A DNA stretch of 62,325 bases from JBOGWP01 sp050693875 (GTDB taxonomy: Bacteria > Actinomycetota > CADDZG01 > JAHWKV01 > JBOGWP01). Below, in pieces: positions 45,091-53,594 of this stretch. Under the pieces are notes generated by a model that worked only from the letters and a program-made list of their open reading frames with translations, had not been told where the DNA came from and did not search any database. A program made the translations under genes and the position numbers. The stretch is from NCBI GenBank assembly GCA_050693875.1, contig JBOGWP010000131.1, forward strand, positions 1 through 62,325. Reading direction: 5' to 3'. Positions within the stretch are counted from its first letter, which is position 1; each line of letters opens with the position of its first letter.

Positions 45091-45870
45091 TCACCCCGGG
45101 ATGGTGAGCGTGCCGTGCATCGTGGCGGCGTGGCCTGGGACCGCGCAGTAGTAGCGGTAGGTGCCCGGGGCGGCCCGAACGATTACCCTGCCCTGGCTCT
45201 GGGCCGGGACGGTGGCGTTCACCACCCCGTCGATGGTGAAGGTGTGGATCGTGGGATCGCGGTTCGCGACGTGCACGATCACGTCGCCGCCGGTCGCGTC
45301 CAGAGATCGCGCCGAGAACCCGACGTCCTTCATCACGATGCTCAGGTCGCCGGGGCGGGCGTCCGCGGCGCGGAAGCCGAGGCGGGCGATTCCGCCTGCG
45401 GCGACGAGGGCCACGAGCACCCCGGCGGCGATGCCGCCAACGATCGAAGGGGCACGGCGCGGACCGGGCGCCGGCGCCCGAGCTTCGAGCAGCGCCCCCA
45501 CCGCCGAGATCACCCCGACGAAGGCAGCGACGAGCAGGCCCAGGAAGAGCCCACCCTCGCGGTCGAAGATGGCGAGCGGGTTGGTTACGAGGAAGGGAGC
45601 CACCGCTCCGAACATGACCGAGATGACCAGGGCGGGCAGGCCGGCTACGACGACGCCGGTCCTCCCCCTCCGCCGGAGGAGCAGCCAGCCGAGGAGGAAC
45701 AGCCCCCCGAGCGCCAGGAACGCGGGATCGGGCCCGAAGAGCAGGTTGCCGGCAACGATCAGCGCGAGGTCGAGGGCCGCGGCCATCCCCAGGAGTCTCC
45801 GCCAGGTGATGCCCGCCGCCGCATCGTCGGCAGGCCTGCCGGTCGAGGTTTCCATCGCGATCTGCCTCAT
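45091..45870 (-). CDS. Membrane protein with C-terminal cupredoxin domain
   Basis: 259 residues. Four or five hydrophobic helices up to about residue 160, then a cupredoxin domain with His209 (TIHTFTIDG), Cys242 and His247 (YYCAVPGH) and Met251. It is probably an extracytoplasmic copper electron carrier or copper-binding protein. AAAGGAG lies 10 bases before the ATG; an in-frame ATG five codons later is possible. Second membrane cupredoxin of the window, downstream of the sigma/membrane fusion gene. Confidence 0.8.
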   Translation of the reverse strand: MRQIAMETSTGRPADDAAAGITWRRLLGMAAALDLALIVAGNLLFGPDPAFLALGGLFLLGWLLLRRRGRTGVVVAGLPALVISVMFGAVAPFLVTNPLAIFDREGGLFLGLLVAAFVGVISAVGALLEARAPAPGPRRAPSIVGGIAAGVLVALVAAGGIARLGFRAADARPGDLSIVMKDVGFSARSLDATGGDVIVHVANRDPTIHTFTIDGVVNATVPAQSQGRVIVRAAPGTYRYYCAVPGHAATMHGTLTIPG

Positions 45871-45900
45871 GGGAGGGTGCTCCTTTCGAGTGTTGGCTGC

Positions 45901-45926
45901 CGGGTCGCTTCGCTCCCCGGTACAGG
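45901..45926. repeat. Dispersed 26-bp intergenic repeat, copy B
   Basis: Exact reverse complement of 29122-29147. It lies in the gap upstream of the membrane cupredoxin gene, next to a tandem repeat containing related GCTTCGCTC sequence. Confidence 0.75.
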
Positions 45927-45944
45927 TTGGAAAGGCATGGGGCC

Positions 45945-46080
45945 GGCTTCGCCGGCAGTCCTCTATGCCGGCAGGGCCTCGCTTCGCTCGGTGCCTGCCG
46001 GGCCTCGCTGGGCGAGCCGAGGCTTCGCCGGCAGTCCTCTATGCCGGCAGCGCCTCACTCCGTTCGGCGCCTGCCGGGCC
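45945..46080. repeat. Tandem 76-bp repeat with nested palindromes
   Basis: Two copies (45945-46004 and 46021-46080) of a 60-base unit at a 76-base spacing. Each has TGCCGGC/GCCGGCA arms around TCCTCTA and a second pair CCGGCAGG/CCTGCCGG. About 90 percent identical. It fills most of the gap between the sigma fusion gene and the cupredoxin gene; small open frames across it are not coding. Confidence 0.75.
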
Positions 46081-46157
46081 CAACTCGAGGTCGCCCCGGT
46101 CGGTCTCCCAAAACTTGACTCATTCGCACCAACTTCGGCACTTCGAGCTGGGCTAGG

Positions 46158-47432
46158 CTAGGGGACGGCAGCCTCGATCTGGAGCAGCTTGACTCCCCGG
46201 CGCTGACGGCTCATCCAGCGCCGCATCGCTCTCCAGTCGAGGAGGGTCGCCGCGACGAGCAGAGCGGCTCCAACCCGGTCCGACACGGTGAAGACCGCCG
46301 ATCCGTCGGCGACGAAGTGGGTGATGAGGTGCGTCGCCACCAGCATCGCTCCGGCGGCTGCCACCCACAGGCTGACCCGGTCGCGGTGGCGCCGGTAGCG
46401 CCGCCAGACCAGGAAGAGGACAACCGGCGCAGTCACCAGGGAGATCACGTGGAGCGGGAAGAGCACCCCCAGCCCCACCCCCAGAGCAGTCAACGGCGCC
46501 AACGCCGCCTGAACCGTGCACCCGATGCAGATCGGCGACATCGCCGCCGACCATCCCACCGCGCTCGGAGAGGGAAACCCCAGCCTGGCGAGCACACCCC
46601 TCATGACGAATCCTTCTTTTCGGTCTCCGAGCTTCGTGTCGCCTGCGCGTCGGGCCTCGTGTCGCTTGCGCTCCTTGGTCGAGTCGCACTCCACGCACCA
46701 CGCCACCCGGCGATGGAGCTCGGGAGGCATCGGGGGCTGATGGACCACGGCGAGGTGGTAGAGCAGCTCCCGGAGCCGGTCGCCGGAGATGGCCGGATGG
46801 GCCCTCTCGAGGACGTCTTCGATGACGTCGTCGAGGACGACGGGGGACTGCTCAACGTCCGTGCGTGGCCGTCGGGACATCGCCTCCGCCAGCCTGGCGA
46901 CGGCGCGGGAGACGATCATCTTCGCGGCCCCGGTGGAGGCGCCCAGGACCTCCCCAACCTCCGCCATCCTGAGTCGTGCCGCAAACCGGAGGGCCAGCGC
47001 ATCCCGCTCCCGGCCGTTGAGCGATCGCAGCGCCACGCCGAGCTCGACCAGGAGCTCCTCCCTGAGCACGGCCCCCTCGGGCGACTCCCCGGCTCCGTCC
47101 ATGAAGGCCTCCTCCCCGCTCGGGGCTGTGAGGTCCCCGCCCTCCTTCCTCAGCCAGTCGACCACCGCCCGGTGGGCGATGCCGAAGAGCCAGGGGCCGA
47201 CCTCCCCCCGCCTGGGATCGAAGCGCGGCCACCCCCGCCAGGCGCGGACGAAGACGTCGCTCGTCACGTCCTGGGCTTCGTGGTAGTCGGGGATCCTGGA
47301 CCGGACGTACCGCCACACCGGCGCCAGACGCTCTTTGTAGACGTCGGCGAACTCCGGGGCCGGTCGCTCAGATGCCTCCGCCGCAGCTCTCACACCTATG
47401 AATTCGGAGCCATGGCCGAAAGGTAACAGCAT
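46158..47432 (-). CDS. ECF sigma factor in one frame with a C-terminal membrane domain
   Basis: 424 residues without an internal stop. Region 2 covers about 30-98 (DYHEAQDVTSDVFVRAWRGW, GPWLFGIAHRAVVDWLR) and region 4 about 130-185 (SLNGRERDALALRF, MAEVGEVLGASTGAAKMIVS). A charged linker of 90 residues contains WCVEC. Residues 277-424 form about four membrane helices with a CxxC (Cys302, Cys305, SPICIGC) reminiscent of MerC-type metal proteins. An internal ATG at 46604 has AAGGA seven bases ahead, so the membrane part may also be made alone. ATG 47432 is divergent from ligA. Confidence 0.75.
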   Translation of the reverse strand: MLLPFGHGSEFIGVRAAAEASERPAPEFADVYKERLAPVWRYVRSRIPDYHEAQDVTSDVFVRAWRGWPRFDPRRGEVGPWLFGIAHRAVVDWLRKEGGDLTAPSGEEAFMDGAGESPEGAVLREELLVELGVALRSLNGRERDALALRFAARLRMAEVGEVLGASTGAAKMIVSRAVARLAEAMSRRPRTDVEQSPVVLDDVIEDVLERAHPAISGDRLRELLYHLAVVHQPPMPPELHRRVAWCVECDSTKERKRHEARRAGDTKLGDRKEGFVMRGVLARLGFPSPSAVGWSAAMSPICIGCTVQAALAPLTALGVGLGVLFPLHVISLVTAPVVLFLVWRRYRRHRDRVSLWVAAAGAMLVATHLITHFVADGSAVFTVSDRVGAALLVAATLLDWRAMRRWMSRQRRGVKLLQIEAAVP

Positions 47433-47548
47433 CTTCACGCCGGGGCCCAGAAAAGCGGGGGAGTCGGTCGCGAGGCAACGAAATATCGTAGGAGGCGACC
47501 GCTCGGCTGCTCCCCGACAAACCCGAAGGAGATCGGCCCGCCGCCAGG

Positions 47549-49567
47549 ATGACTGACCACGATCCGGCCCAGGTCGGCGAGCGCGCCGAGGAGCTCCGCC
47601 GGGCGATCGACGACCACGCCCACCGCTACTACGTCCTCGACGACCCATCGGTCTCCGATGCCGAGTACGACGCGCTCGTGCGCGAGCTCGTCGCGCTGGA
47701 GGAGGCGCATCCCGAGCTGGTCACACCCGACTCGCCGACGCAGCGGGTCGGTGCGCCTCCCTCGGAGCCGTTCGCCCCGGCCCAGCATCGCAGCCCGATG
47801 TGGTCGCTCGACAACGCCTTCGACTTCGACGAGCTCGTGGCCTGGGGGAAGCGCGCCGAGCGCATCCTCGGAGCGGTGGCCGACTTCTACTGCGAGCTGA
47901 AGGTCGACGGGGCGGCGGTCAACCTCCTCTACGAGGACGGGAGGCTGGTCTCGGGCGCCACCCGCGGCGACGGAAGGGTGGGCGAGGACATCACGGTCAA
48001 CATCAAGACGATCAACGAGGTGCCCCTGCGCCTGCGCGGCTCGAGCGTTCCTTCCGTCCTCGAGGTGCGGGGCGAGGTCTTCATGCCGCTCCGGGCGTTC
48101 CGGGAGCTCAACGAGGAGCTGGCCGACTCCGGGCAGCGGGTCTTCGCCAATCCCCGCAACGCCGCGGCAGGGTCGCTGCGCCAGAAGGACCCCAAGGTCA
48201 CCGCCTCGCGCAAGCTGTCGCTCGTCTGTCACGGCGTCGGCGTGATCGAGGGAGGGCCAAAGGCGCCCCGACACTCGGAGCTCATGGGATTCCTGGGCTC
48301 TCTCGGATTCCGGATCATGCCGGAGTCCCGCCTGCTCGCCGACCTCGAAGCGGTGTACGGCTACTGCCGCGAGTGGGAGGAGCGGCGTCATGCCGTCGCC
48401 ATGCAGGTCGACGGGGTCGTGGTGAAGGTCGACCAGCTCGCCCAGCGTGAGGAGCTCGGCTACACGTCGCATGGCCCCCGCTGGGCGATCGCCTACAAGT
48501 TCCCGCCGGAGGAGAAGACCACAAGGCTGCTCGACATCCGGGTCAACGTCGGTCGGACGGGAGCCGTGACGCCGTTCGCGGTGCTCGACCCCGTCATCCT
48601 CTCGGGGGCGAGGGTCTCGCTCGCCACCCTCCACAACGCCGATGAGATCGCGCGCAAGGACATCCTCGTCGGCGACTGGGTGCTCGTTCGGAGGGCCGGC
48701 GAGGTGATCCCCGAGGTGGTTGCCTCGGTGCCGTCGCGGCGCACTGGGGAAGAGCGGGCCTTCGTGATGCCCGAGACCTGCCCACGCTGCGATACCCCGC
48801 TCGTGCGCCCCGAGGGCGAGAAGGTATGGCGTTGTCCCAATGAGGCGTGCCCCTCCCGGGGCATCGAGTCGCTGTTCCATTTCGCCGGGCGCGGGGCGAT
48901 GGACATCGAGGGGCTGGGCTACAAGACCATCATCGCCCTCTGGGAGCGGGGGCTCGTCGGCGACGTCGGCGACATCTATTCGATCACTCGCGAGCAGCTC
49001 CTCGAGCTGCCCCTCTACGCGGACAAGAAGGCCGATCTCGTGCTGTCGTCGATCGAGGCATCGAAGCAGCGCGGCCTCGCACGGGTCCTCGTCGGGCTGG
49101 GCATCCGGCACGTCGGGCCGCCGAACGCACGCCTCCTCGCCACCGAGTTCGGGTCGGTCAAGGCGATCGCCGCGGCGAGCGAGGAGCAGCTCACCGCGCT
49201 CGAAGGCGTGGGCCCCACGGTCGCGCGGGCGATCCGGGATTGGTTCTCGTCGGCCCGGAATTGTGCCGTGATCGACAAGCTGGATGCCGCGGAGGTCAAG
49301 CTCACGGGGGAGCGCGGCGCGGCCGGGGGACCGCTCGCCGGCACCACGTTCGTGATCACCGGTACGCTTCCCACGCTCTCGCGCGAGCGGGCGACGCACC
49401 TCATCGAGGGGGCGGGAGGAAAGGTGACCTCGAACGTGTCGAAGAAGACCGGCTATCTCGTCGTCGGCGAGGCCCCGGGGACGAAGCTCACCCGGGCCCA
49501 AGAACTCGGTGTGCCCCAGCTCGACGAGGCCGGGCTGCTCGAGCTGCTCGAGCGGGGGCCGGCATGA
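47549..49567 (+). CDS. ligA: NAD-dependent DNA ligase
   Basis: 672 residues, full length. Domain Ia with HRYYVLDDPSVSDAEYD, adenylated Lys118 in CELKVDGAAV, OB-fold, zinc finger (CPRCDTP ... CPNEACPSRG), helix-hairpin-helix region (LARVLVGLGIRHVG) and a C-terminal BRCT domain (GTTFVITGTLPTLSRERA). Seals nicks in replication and repair. AAGGAG lies about 20 bases upstream of the ATG; another start near it is not evident. Confidence 0.96.
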   Translation: MTDHDPAQVGERAEELRRAIDDHAHRYYVLDDPSVSDAEYDALVRELVALEEAHPELVTPDSPTQRVGAPPSEPFAPAQHRSPMWSLDNAFDFDELVAWGKRAERILGAVADFYCELKVDGAAVNLLYEDGRLVSGATRGDGRVGEDITVNIKTINEVPLRLRGSSVPSVLEVRGEVFMPLRAFRELNEELADSGQRVFANPRNAAAGSLRQKDPKVTASRKLSLVCHGVGVIEGGPKAPRHSELMGFLGSLGFRIMPESRLLADLEAVYGYCREWEERRHAVAMQVDGVVVKVDQLAQREELGYTSHGPRWAIAYKFPPEEKTTRLLDIRVNVGRTGAVTPFAVLDPVILSGARVSLATLHNADEIARKDILVGDWVLVRRAGEVIPEVVASVPSRRTGEERAFVMPETCPRCDTPLVRPEGEKVWRCPNEACPSRGIESLFHFAGRGAMDIEGLGYKTIIALWERGLVGDVGDIYSITREQLLELPLYADKKADLVLSSIEASKQRGLARVLVGLGIRHVGPPNARLLATEFGSVKAIAAASEEQLTALEGVGPTVARAIRDWFSSARNCAVIDKLDAAEVKLTGERGAAGGPLAGTTFVITGTLPTLSRERATHLIEGAGGKVTSNVSKKTGYLVVGEAPGTKLTRAQELGVPQLDEAGLLELLERGPA

Positions 49568-49860
49568 ACGGGGGAGGCGACCGCCGGGCCGAGCGCGAGG
49601 CCCGCCGGGTTCGGATCGCCAACCTGATCCATGCGATTGGCCAGAAGGACGAAGGGCGCATCAAGTCGGTGCTCGCCGAAGAGGACGACCTCGCCGACAT
49701 GGTCGTCGGAATCGGGAGCCTCTCGGTCCATCTCCTCGAGCTGTACGCGGAGGAGGCCGGGGTCGACCCCGACTCGGTGCTGCGCCACCTCGGCCTGCCT
49801 GTGCAGGGTCCGAGATCCGAGCCGCCCACCGAACTAGAAGATCTGCCCGAGTTCGAATAG
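49564..49860 (+). CDS. Small helical protein coupled to ligA
   Basis: 98 residues; ATG overlaps the ligA stop (ATGA). Charged helical sequence (RRVRIANLIHAIGQKDEGRI, LLELYAEEAGVDPDSVLRHLG) with an acidic end. No family recognised. Tight coupling suggests co-expression with ligase. Confidence 0.65.
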   Translation: MNGGGDRRAEREARRVRIANLIHAIGQKDEGRIKSVLAEEDDLADMVVGIGSLSVHLLELYAEEAGVDPDSVLRHLGLPVQGPRSEPPTELEDLPEFE

Positions 49861-49893
49861 CCTCCCGCCGAACCCCACCGCAAGGGGCCGATG

Positions 49894-49945
49894 AGACTCT
49901 TCTCGCAGCGACCGCCACATGTGGCGCTCATCGCAAGGAGAGTCT
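49894..49945. promoter_or_regulatory. Palindrome-centred dyad upstream of recN
   Basis: A perfect 14-bp palindrome CGCCACATGTGGCG (49913-49926) is flanked by imperfect inverted arms AGACTCTTCTCGC (49894-49906) and GCAAGGAGAGTCT (49933-49945). It lies between the small gene and recN. It is not a canonical actinobacterial LexA box. It could be an operator or an RNA cruciform. Confidence 0.5.
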
Positions 49946-50065
49946 GAATGCGACCATCGCAATAGCGCGGGTTGTCACCCCCTCCCGGTAAAACATCTGC
50001 GAAAGCCGCGGATTCGCTCAGCGGCTGCCATAGCCTGCTTTCGACGGGACGCAAAGGGGGATCCT

Positions 50066-51790
50066 CTGGGCCTGCTCGAGCTCGACATCTCGAACTTTGC
50101 CGTGATCTCCCATCTCCGGCTCGAGTTCGCGCGGGGGTTCACGGTCATCACGGGAGAGACGGGTGCGGGGAAGTCGGTCGTGCTCGAGGCGCTGGGACTC
50201 CTGCTCGGCGGACGGGCGGGGGCCGAGGTGGTCCGCGCCGGAGCCGACCGGGCCCTCGTCGAGGGAGTGTTCGACGTGGAGGGGCTCGCGCTCGGCTCGC
50301 TCTCCGAGGGTGGGATCGAATCTGAGGACGGGCTCCTGATTCTCTCGCGCGAGATTGCGCGGGCCGGGCGAAGCGTTGCCCGCGTGAACGGTCGGCCGGT
50401 TCCCCGGCGGCTGCTCCAAGCGGTGGGCGAGGAGCTGGTGGACCTGCATGGCCAGAGCGAGCATCTCTCGCTGCGCCGGCCGGCCCGTCAGCTGGAGCTG
50501 GTCGATCGCTACGCCGGGACGACGGGCCTGCGGCAGGAGACCGGGGCAGCGGTCGGGAGGCTCCGCTCGCTGCGGGGGGAGCTCGAGGCGTTGCGGCGGT
50601 CGGACCGCGAGGCGGCCCGGCGTGCCGACCTCCTCGAATATCAGGTGCGCGAGATCCGCGCGGCGCGCCTCGAGTCCGGAGAGAAGGATGCGTTGGAGCG
50701 CGAGCGGGCGATCCAGGGTGCGGCCGAGCGGATCACCGAGCTGGCGGCCCTCGCGCTCGGGAGGCTCGCCGGCGACGAGGAGCGAAGCGCCGTCGATCAG
50801 CTGGCCCACGCCGTCGCGGCGCTCTCGACGCTGGAGGGTCTCGATCGGAGCGCCGGCGAACTTCGCGAGTTGGCCGAGACGATCCGCATCCAGATCGACG
50901 ACTTGCAGCGGGAGTTGCGGCGCTACCGCGAGTCGGTCGAGCACGACCCCGCGCGGCTGTCGGAGGTGGAGGACCGGCTCGGCGTGATCGCCGCGCTCGA
51001 GCGCAAGTACGGCGACGGGGTCGAGGAGATCCTCTCCTTTTGCGAGCACGCCGAGGCGGAGCTCGCTTCCCTGAACGAGCGCGAAGAGCACGCCGCCAAG
51101 ATCGAGGAGGCCGAGCGCGCGCTGCTGGGCGAGATCGCCGAGCGCTGCGGACGGCTCTCGCGGCAACGACGTGACGCCGCGAGCGAGCTGGCTGGGGCGG
51201 TGCGCCGCGAGCTCGGCGCTCTCGGCATGACCGAAGTGCGCTTCGAGGTCGAGCTCGGCGTCGAACCCGCTGCCGGGGGCGTGGTCGTGCCGGAGATCGG
51301 CGGCAGCCGCGAGGGGCTTGCGTTCGACGCCACGGGCGTCGACCGAGTTCGGTTTGTCCTCTCAGCAAACCCGGGGGAGCCGGTTGCCCCGCTCGCCGCG
51401 GTCGCCTCCGGGGGCGAGGTCGCCCGCATCATGCTCGGTGTGAAGTCGGCGCTCACCCGCGCCGATCCTGTCCCGACGCTCGTCTTCGACGAGATCGATG
51501 CGGGCGTGGGCGGCCGTGTGGGGGCTGCGGTAGGCCGGGCCCTGGCGGAGCTCGGCAAGACCCATCAGGTCATCGCGGTAACCCACCTGCCCCAGATCGC
51601 CGCCTATGCCGAGTCGCACGTCCGGTTGCGAAAGACGGTCGCCGGCGACCGCACCGTGACCGTGGCCGATCCGCTCTCGGACGACGAGCGGCTGGGAGAG
51701 CTGGCGGTGATGCTCGGCTCGGCGAGCGAGGCGAGCCGAGGCCGGGCGGCGGAGCTGCTCTCCGAGGCGGGGCGCAAGAGCGGCGGATAA
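50066..51790 (+). CDS. recN: DNA repair ATPase RecN
   Basis: 574 residues from CTG 50066. Walker A GETGAGKSVVLEAL near residue 30, long central coiled coil (about 150-370), signature VASGGEVARIMLG and Walker B TLVFDEIDAGVGG, then VTHLPQIAAYA. Family similarity starts at LLELDISNFAVI. No ATG, GTG or TTG occurs just before it; the only upstream ATG (49919) adds 49 unconserved residues. CTG 50066 has AAAGGGGG six bases ahead, so a CTG start is likely. RecN organises double-strand-break ends. Confidence 0.9.
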   Translation: MGLLELDISNFAVISHLRLEFARGFTVITGETGAGKSVVLEALGLLLGGRAGAEVVRAGADRALVEGVFDVEGLALGSLSEGGIESEDGLLILSREIARAGRSVARVNGRPVPRRLLQAVGEELVDLHGQSEHLSLRRPARQLELVDRYAGTTGLRQETGAAVGRLRSLRGELEALRRSDREAARRADLLEYQVREIRAARLESGEKDALERERAIQGAAERITELAALALGRLAGDEERSAVDQLAHAVAALSTLEGLDRSAGELRELAETIRIQIDDLQRELRRYRESVEHDPARLSEVEDRLGVIAALERKYGDGVEEILSFCEHAEAELASLNEREEHAAKIEEAERALLGEIAERCGRLSRQRRDAASELAGAVRRELGALGMTEVRFEVELGVEPAAGGVVVPEIGGSREGLAFDATGVDRVRFVLSANPGEPVAPLAAVASGGEVARIMLGVKSALTRADPVPTLVFDEIDAGVGGRVGAAVGRALAELGKTHQVIAVTHLPQIAAYAESHVRLRKTVAGDRTVTVADPLSDDERLGELAVMLGSASEASRGRAAELLSEAGRKSGG

Positions 51791-51979
51791 GCCAGCCCGG
51801 GGCGGCCGGCCCGCGGCGGCTCTGAGAGCTCACCCCAGGGATGGCGATTTGACAACGCTCGGGCGATTTAGTACGTACGCGGGGAGTGGGGGGCATCGGG
51901 TCGTTCTCAGGGGCGTTTGTCGGCGTTCGCTCCTGGGCGCCCCGGAGCCGTCGAACCCGGCTCAGGATCTCCCCGCCCG

Positions 51980-52407
51980 ATGGCAGTTATGGAAGACGAT
52001 CAGAGTCGGCGTGTTCGACCGCACGAGATCTTTTGCCGTGGAGTGGAGGCCTATCTGGACGAGGACCCACTCCTCGAAGTCGTGAAAGGGCAGCCGGCGG
52101 GTTCTCTCCCGGATCTCGACGTGGCGGTCGTGTCTCCCGGCTCTGCCGGGAGGATAGGGGTCGGGTGCCCCCGTGTGCTGTGTTCGGCAGAGCCGGCCGC
52201 GGTCGAGAACTGGGGCCGTCGGGACAACGTCTATGCGGTCCTTCCCCGCACCACCCTGACCCCCAAGCAGCTCATCGCGGCAGTCCATGCGCGGCCGCGG
52301 GCCTGCGCGTCGCGGAGGCGCGCGACCCACCGGGCTACGCCCTCTCCGGGGCATCGCGGCGTGATGCGGGTGGTGGCGGCATGCTCTACACTGGTTTCAG
52401 ATCCTGA
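51980..52407 (+). pseudogene. Decayed response-regulator-like gene
   Basis: Two frames combine to a receiver-like start: KTIRVGVFDR in one frame and HEIFCRGVEAYLDEDPLLEVV in the next, with a missing base at about 52020-52024. VDVAVVSP-like DLDVAVVSPGSAGRI and TLTPKQLIAAVHA follow in the second frame, then AAAGLRVAEARDPPGYALSG in a third. The order resembles NarL/LuxR regulators, but the phospho-acceptor Asp is not evident and no helix-turn-helix is left. It occupies a 650-base gap between recN and the acyl-CoA dehydrogenases. Similarity is moderate and the start is arbitrary. Confidence 0.5.
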
Positions 52408-52418
52408 CCCGTGGGTCA
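52405..52418. promoter_or_regulatory. Operator-like inverted repeat before the acyl-CoA dehydrogenases
   Basis: TGACCC-GT-GGGTCA, flanked by GATC on both sides, 21 bases before the first dehydrogenase start. Arms of this kind are bound by TetR-family regulators of lipid genes. No TetR gene is adjacent, so the regulator is unknown. Confidence 0.5.
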
Positions 52419-52439
52419 AGATCCCGAATGGGGGTCTGC

Positions 52440-53594
52440 ATGGATCTCGCACCGAGCGACGAACAACAGGCGATCGTCGAGGCCCTTCGTGAGTACGCCG
52501 CCGACGAGATCCGCCCGGCCGCCCGAGACGCCGAGGCCGCCGGCACCGTCTCGGACCGGATCCGGGGCCAGCTCGCGGAGATGGGGCTCGTCTGTCCGGT
52601 CGCCGAGGAGTTCGGCGGGCAGGGTCGCATCGACGCTCTGACCGCGGTGATGGTCGCCGAGGAGCTCGCATGGGGCGACCCGGGGATCGCCTTCGCGCTC
52701 CTGGCATCGGGGAGCACCGCCGTAGTCATCGATCAGGTTGCGTCGCCCGCGCAACGCGCCGAGCTGCTGCCGCGGTTCGCCGCGGGAGCGCTCGGCTTCG
52801 TGGCGGTGACCGAGCGCGACGCCGGCAGCGACGCATCCGAGATCGACGCCCGCGCGACCAGGGAGGCGGGCGGGACCAGCCTCAGCGGAACAAAGTACGG
52901 GGTGCCCTTCGCCGACACGGCGTCGGTCCGGCTGGTCCTGGCGCGGGGCTCGGACGGCCCGGCGCTGTGGGCCCTCGCGCCCGGCGCCGAGCCGATCCTC
53001 GAGCGCGAGGACAAGCTCGGGCTGCGCTCCGCGCCGACCTTCAAGCTCCGGCTCGACGGCGCCTCGGCCGCCGCCGAGCCGGTCGGGCCGGGGGCTGCCC
53101 TGGCGTCTGCCATGGCGCGCCACCGCCTCGTATACGCCGGGGTTGCCCTCGGCCTCGCCCGCGCCTCGCTCGAGTACGCCACCACCTACGCGGGGCAGCG
53201 GACCGCGTTCGGGCGCCCCATCGGAGCCTTCCAGGCGATCTCGTTCAAGATCGCCGACCACGCCACCGAGCTGGAGGCGGCGCGCCTGATGACGTGGCGG
53301 GCCGCCTGGGGGCTCGACGCGGGCAGCGACGACGCCGTCCGGCTCGTCGCCGCCGCCTGCGCTCAGGCGCTCTCCGCCGCCCTCGCCGCCGCGGACGACG
53401 GGGTTCAGATCCTCGGCGGGCACGGATTCATGCGGGACCATCCGGTTGAGCTCTGGTACCGGGACGCGATGACGCTCGCGGCCCTCGACTCGCCCTCGCT
53501 GGTGGGAGAGCTGTTCGCCCTTCGGGCCACTGCCGCCGCGTTCCCGAATGGCATGCCAGGGACGAGCACCGCCAACGTGGGGGAGGAGGCATGA
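52440..53594 (+). CDS. Acyl-CoA dehydrogenase family protein, lacks canonical Glu
   Basis: 384 residues. FAD-linked dehydrogenase fold: SDEQQAIVEALREYA, FVAVTERDAGSDASEI, YAGQRTAFGRPIGAFQAISF and QILGGHGFMRDHPVELWYRD. After WYRDAMTLAALD the usual EGT motif with the catalytic base is missing. Such subunits occur in alpha2beta2 dehydrogenases (FadE pairs of mycobacteria), where the partner supplies activity. ATG 52440 has GGGGG five bases ahead; ATG 52428 is also in frame. Stop overlaps the next dehydrogenase gene. Confidence 0.88.
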   Translation: MDLAPSDEQQAIVEALREYAADEIRPAARDAEAAGTVSDRIRGQLAEMGLVCPVAEEFGGQGRIDALTAVMVAEELAWGDPGIAFALLASGSTAVVIDQVASPAQRAELLPRFAAGALGFVAVTERDAGSDASEIDARATREAGGTSLSGTKYGVPFADTASVRLVLARGSDGPALWALAPGAEPILEREDKLGLRSAPTFKLRLDGASAAAEPVGPGAALASAMARHRLVYAGVALGLARASLEYATTYAGQRTAFGRPIGAFQAISFKIADHATELEAARLMTWRAAWGLDAGSDDAVRLVAAACAQALSAALAAADDGVQILGGHGFMRDHPVELWYRDAMTLAALDSPSLVGELFALRATAAAFPNGMPGTSTANVGEEA

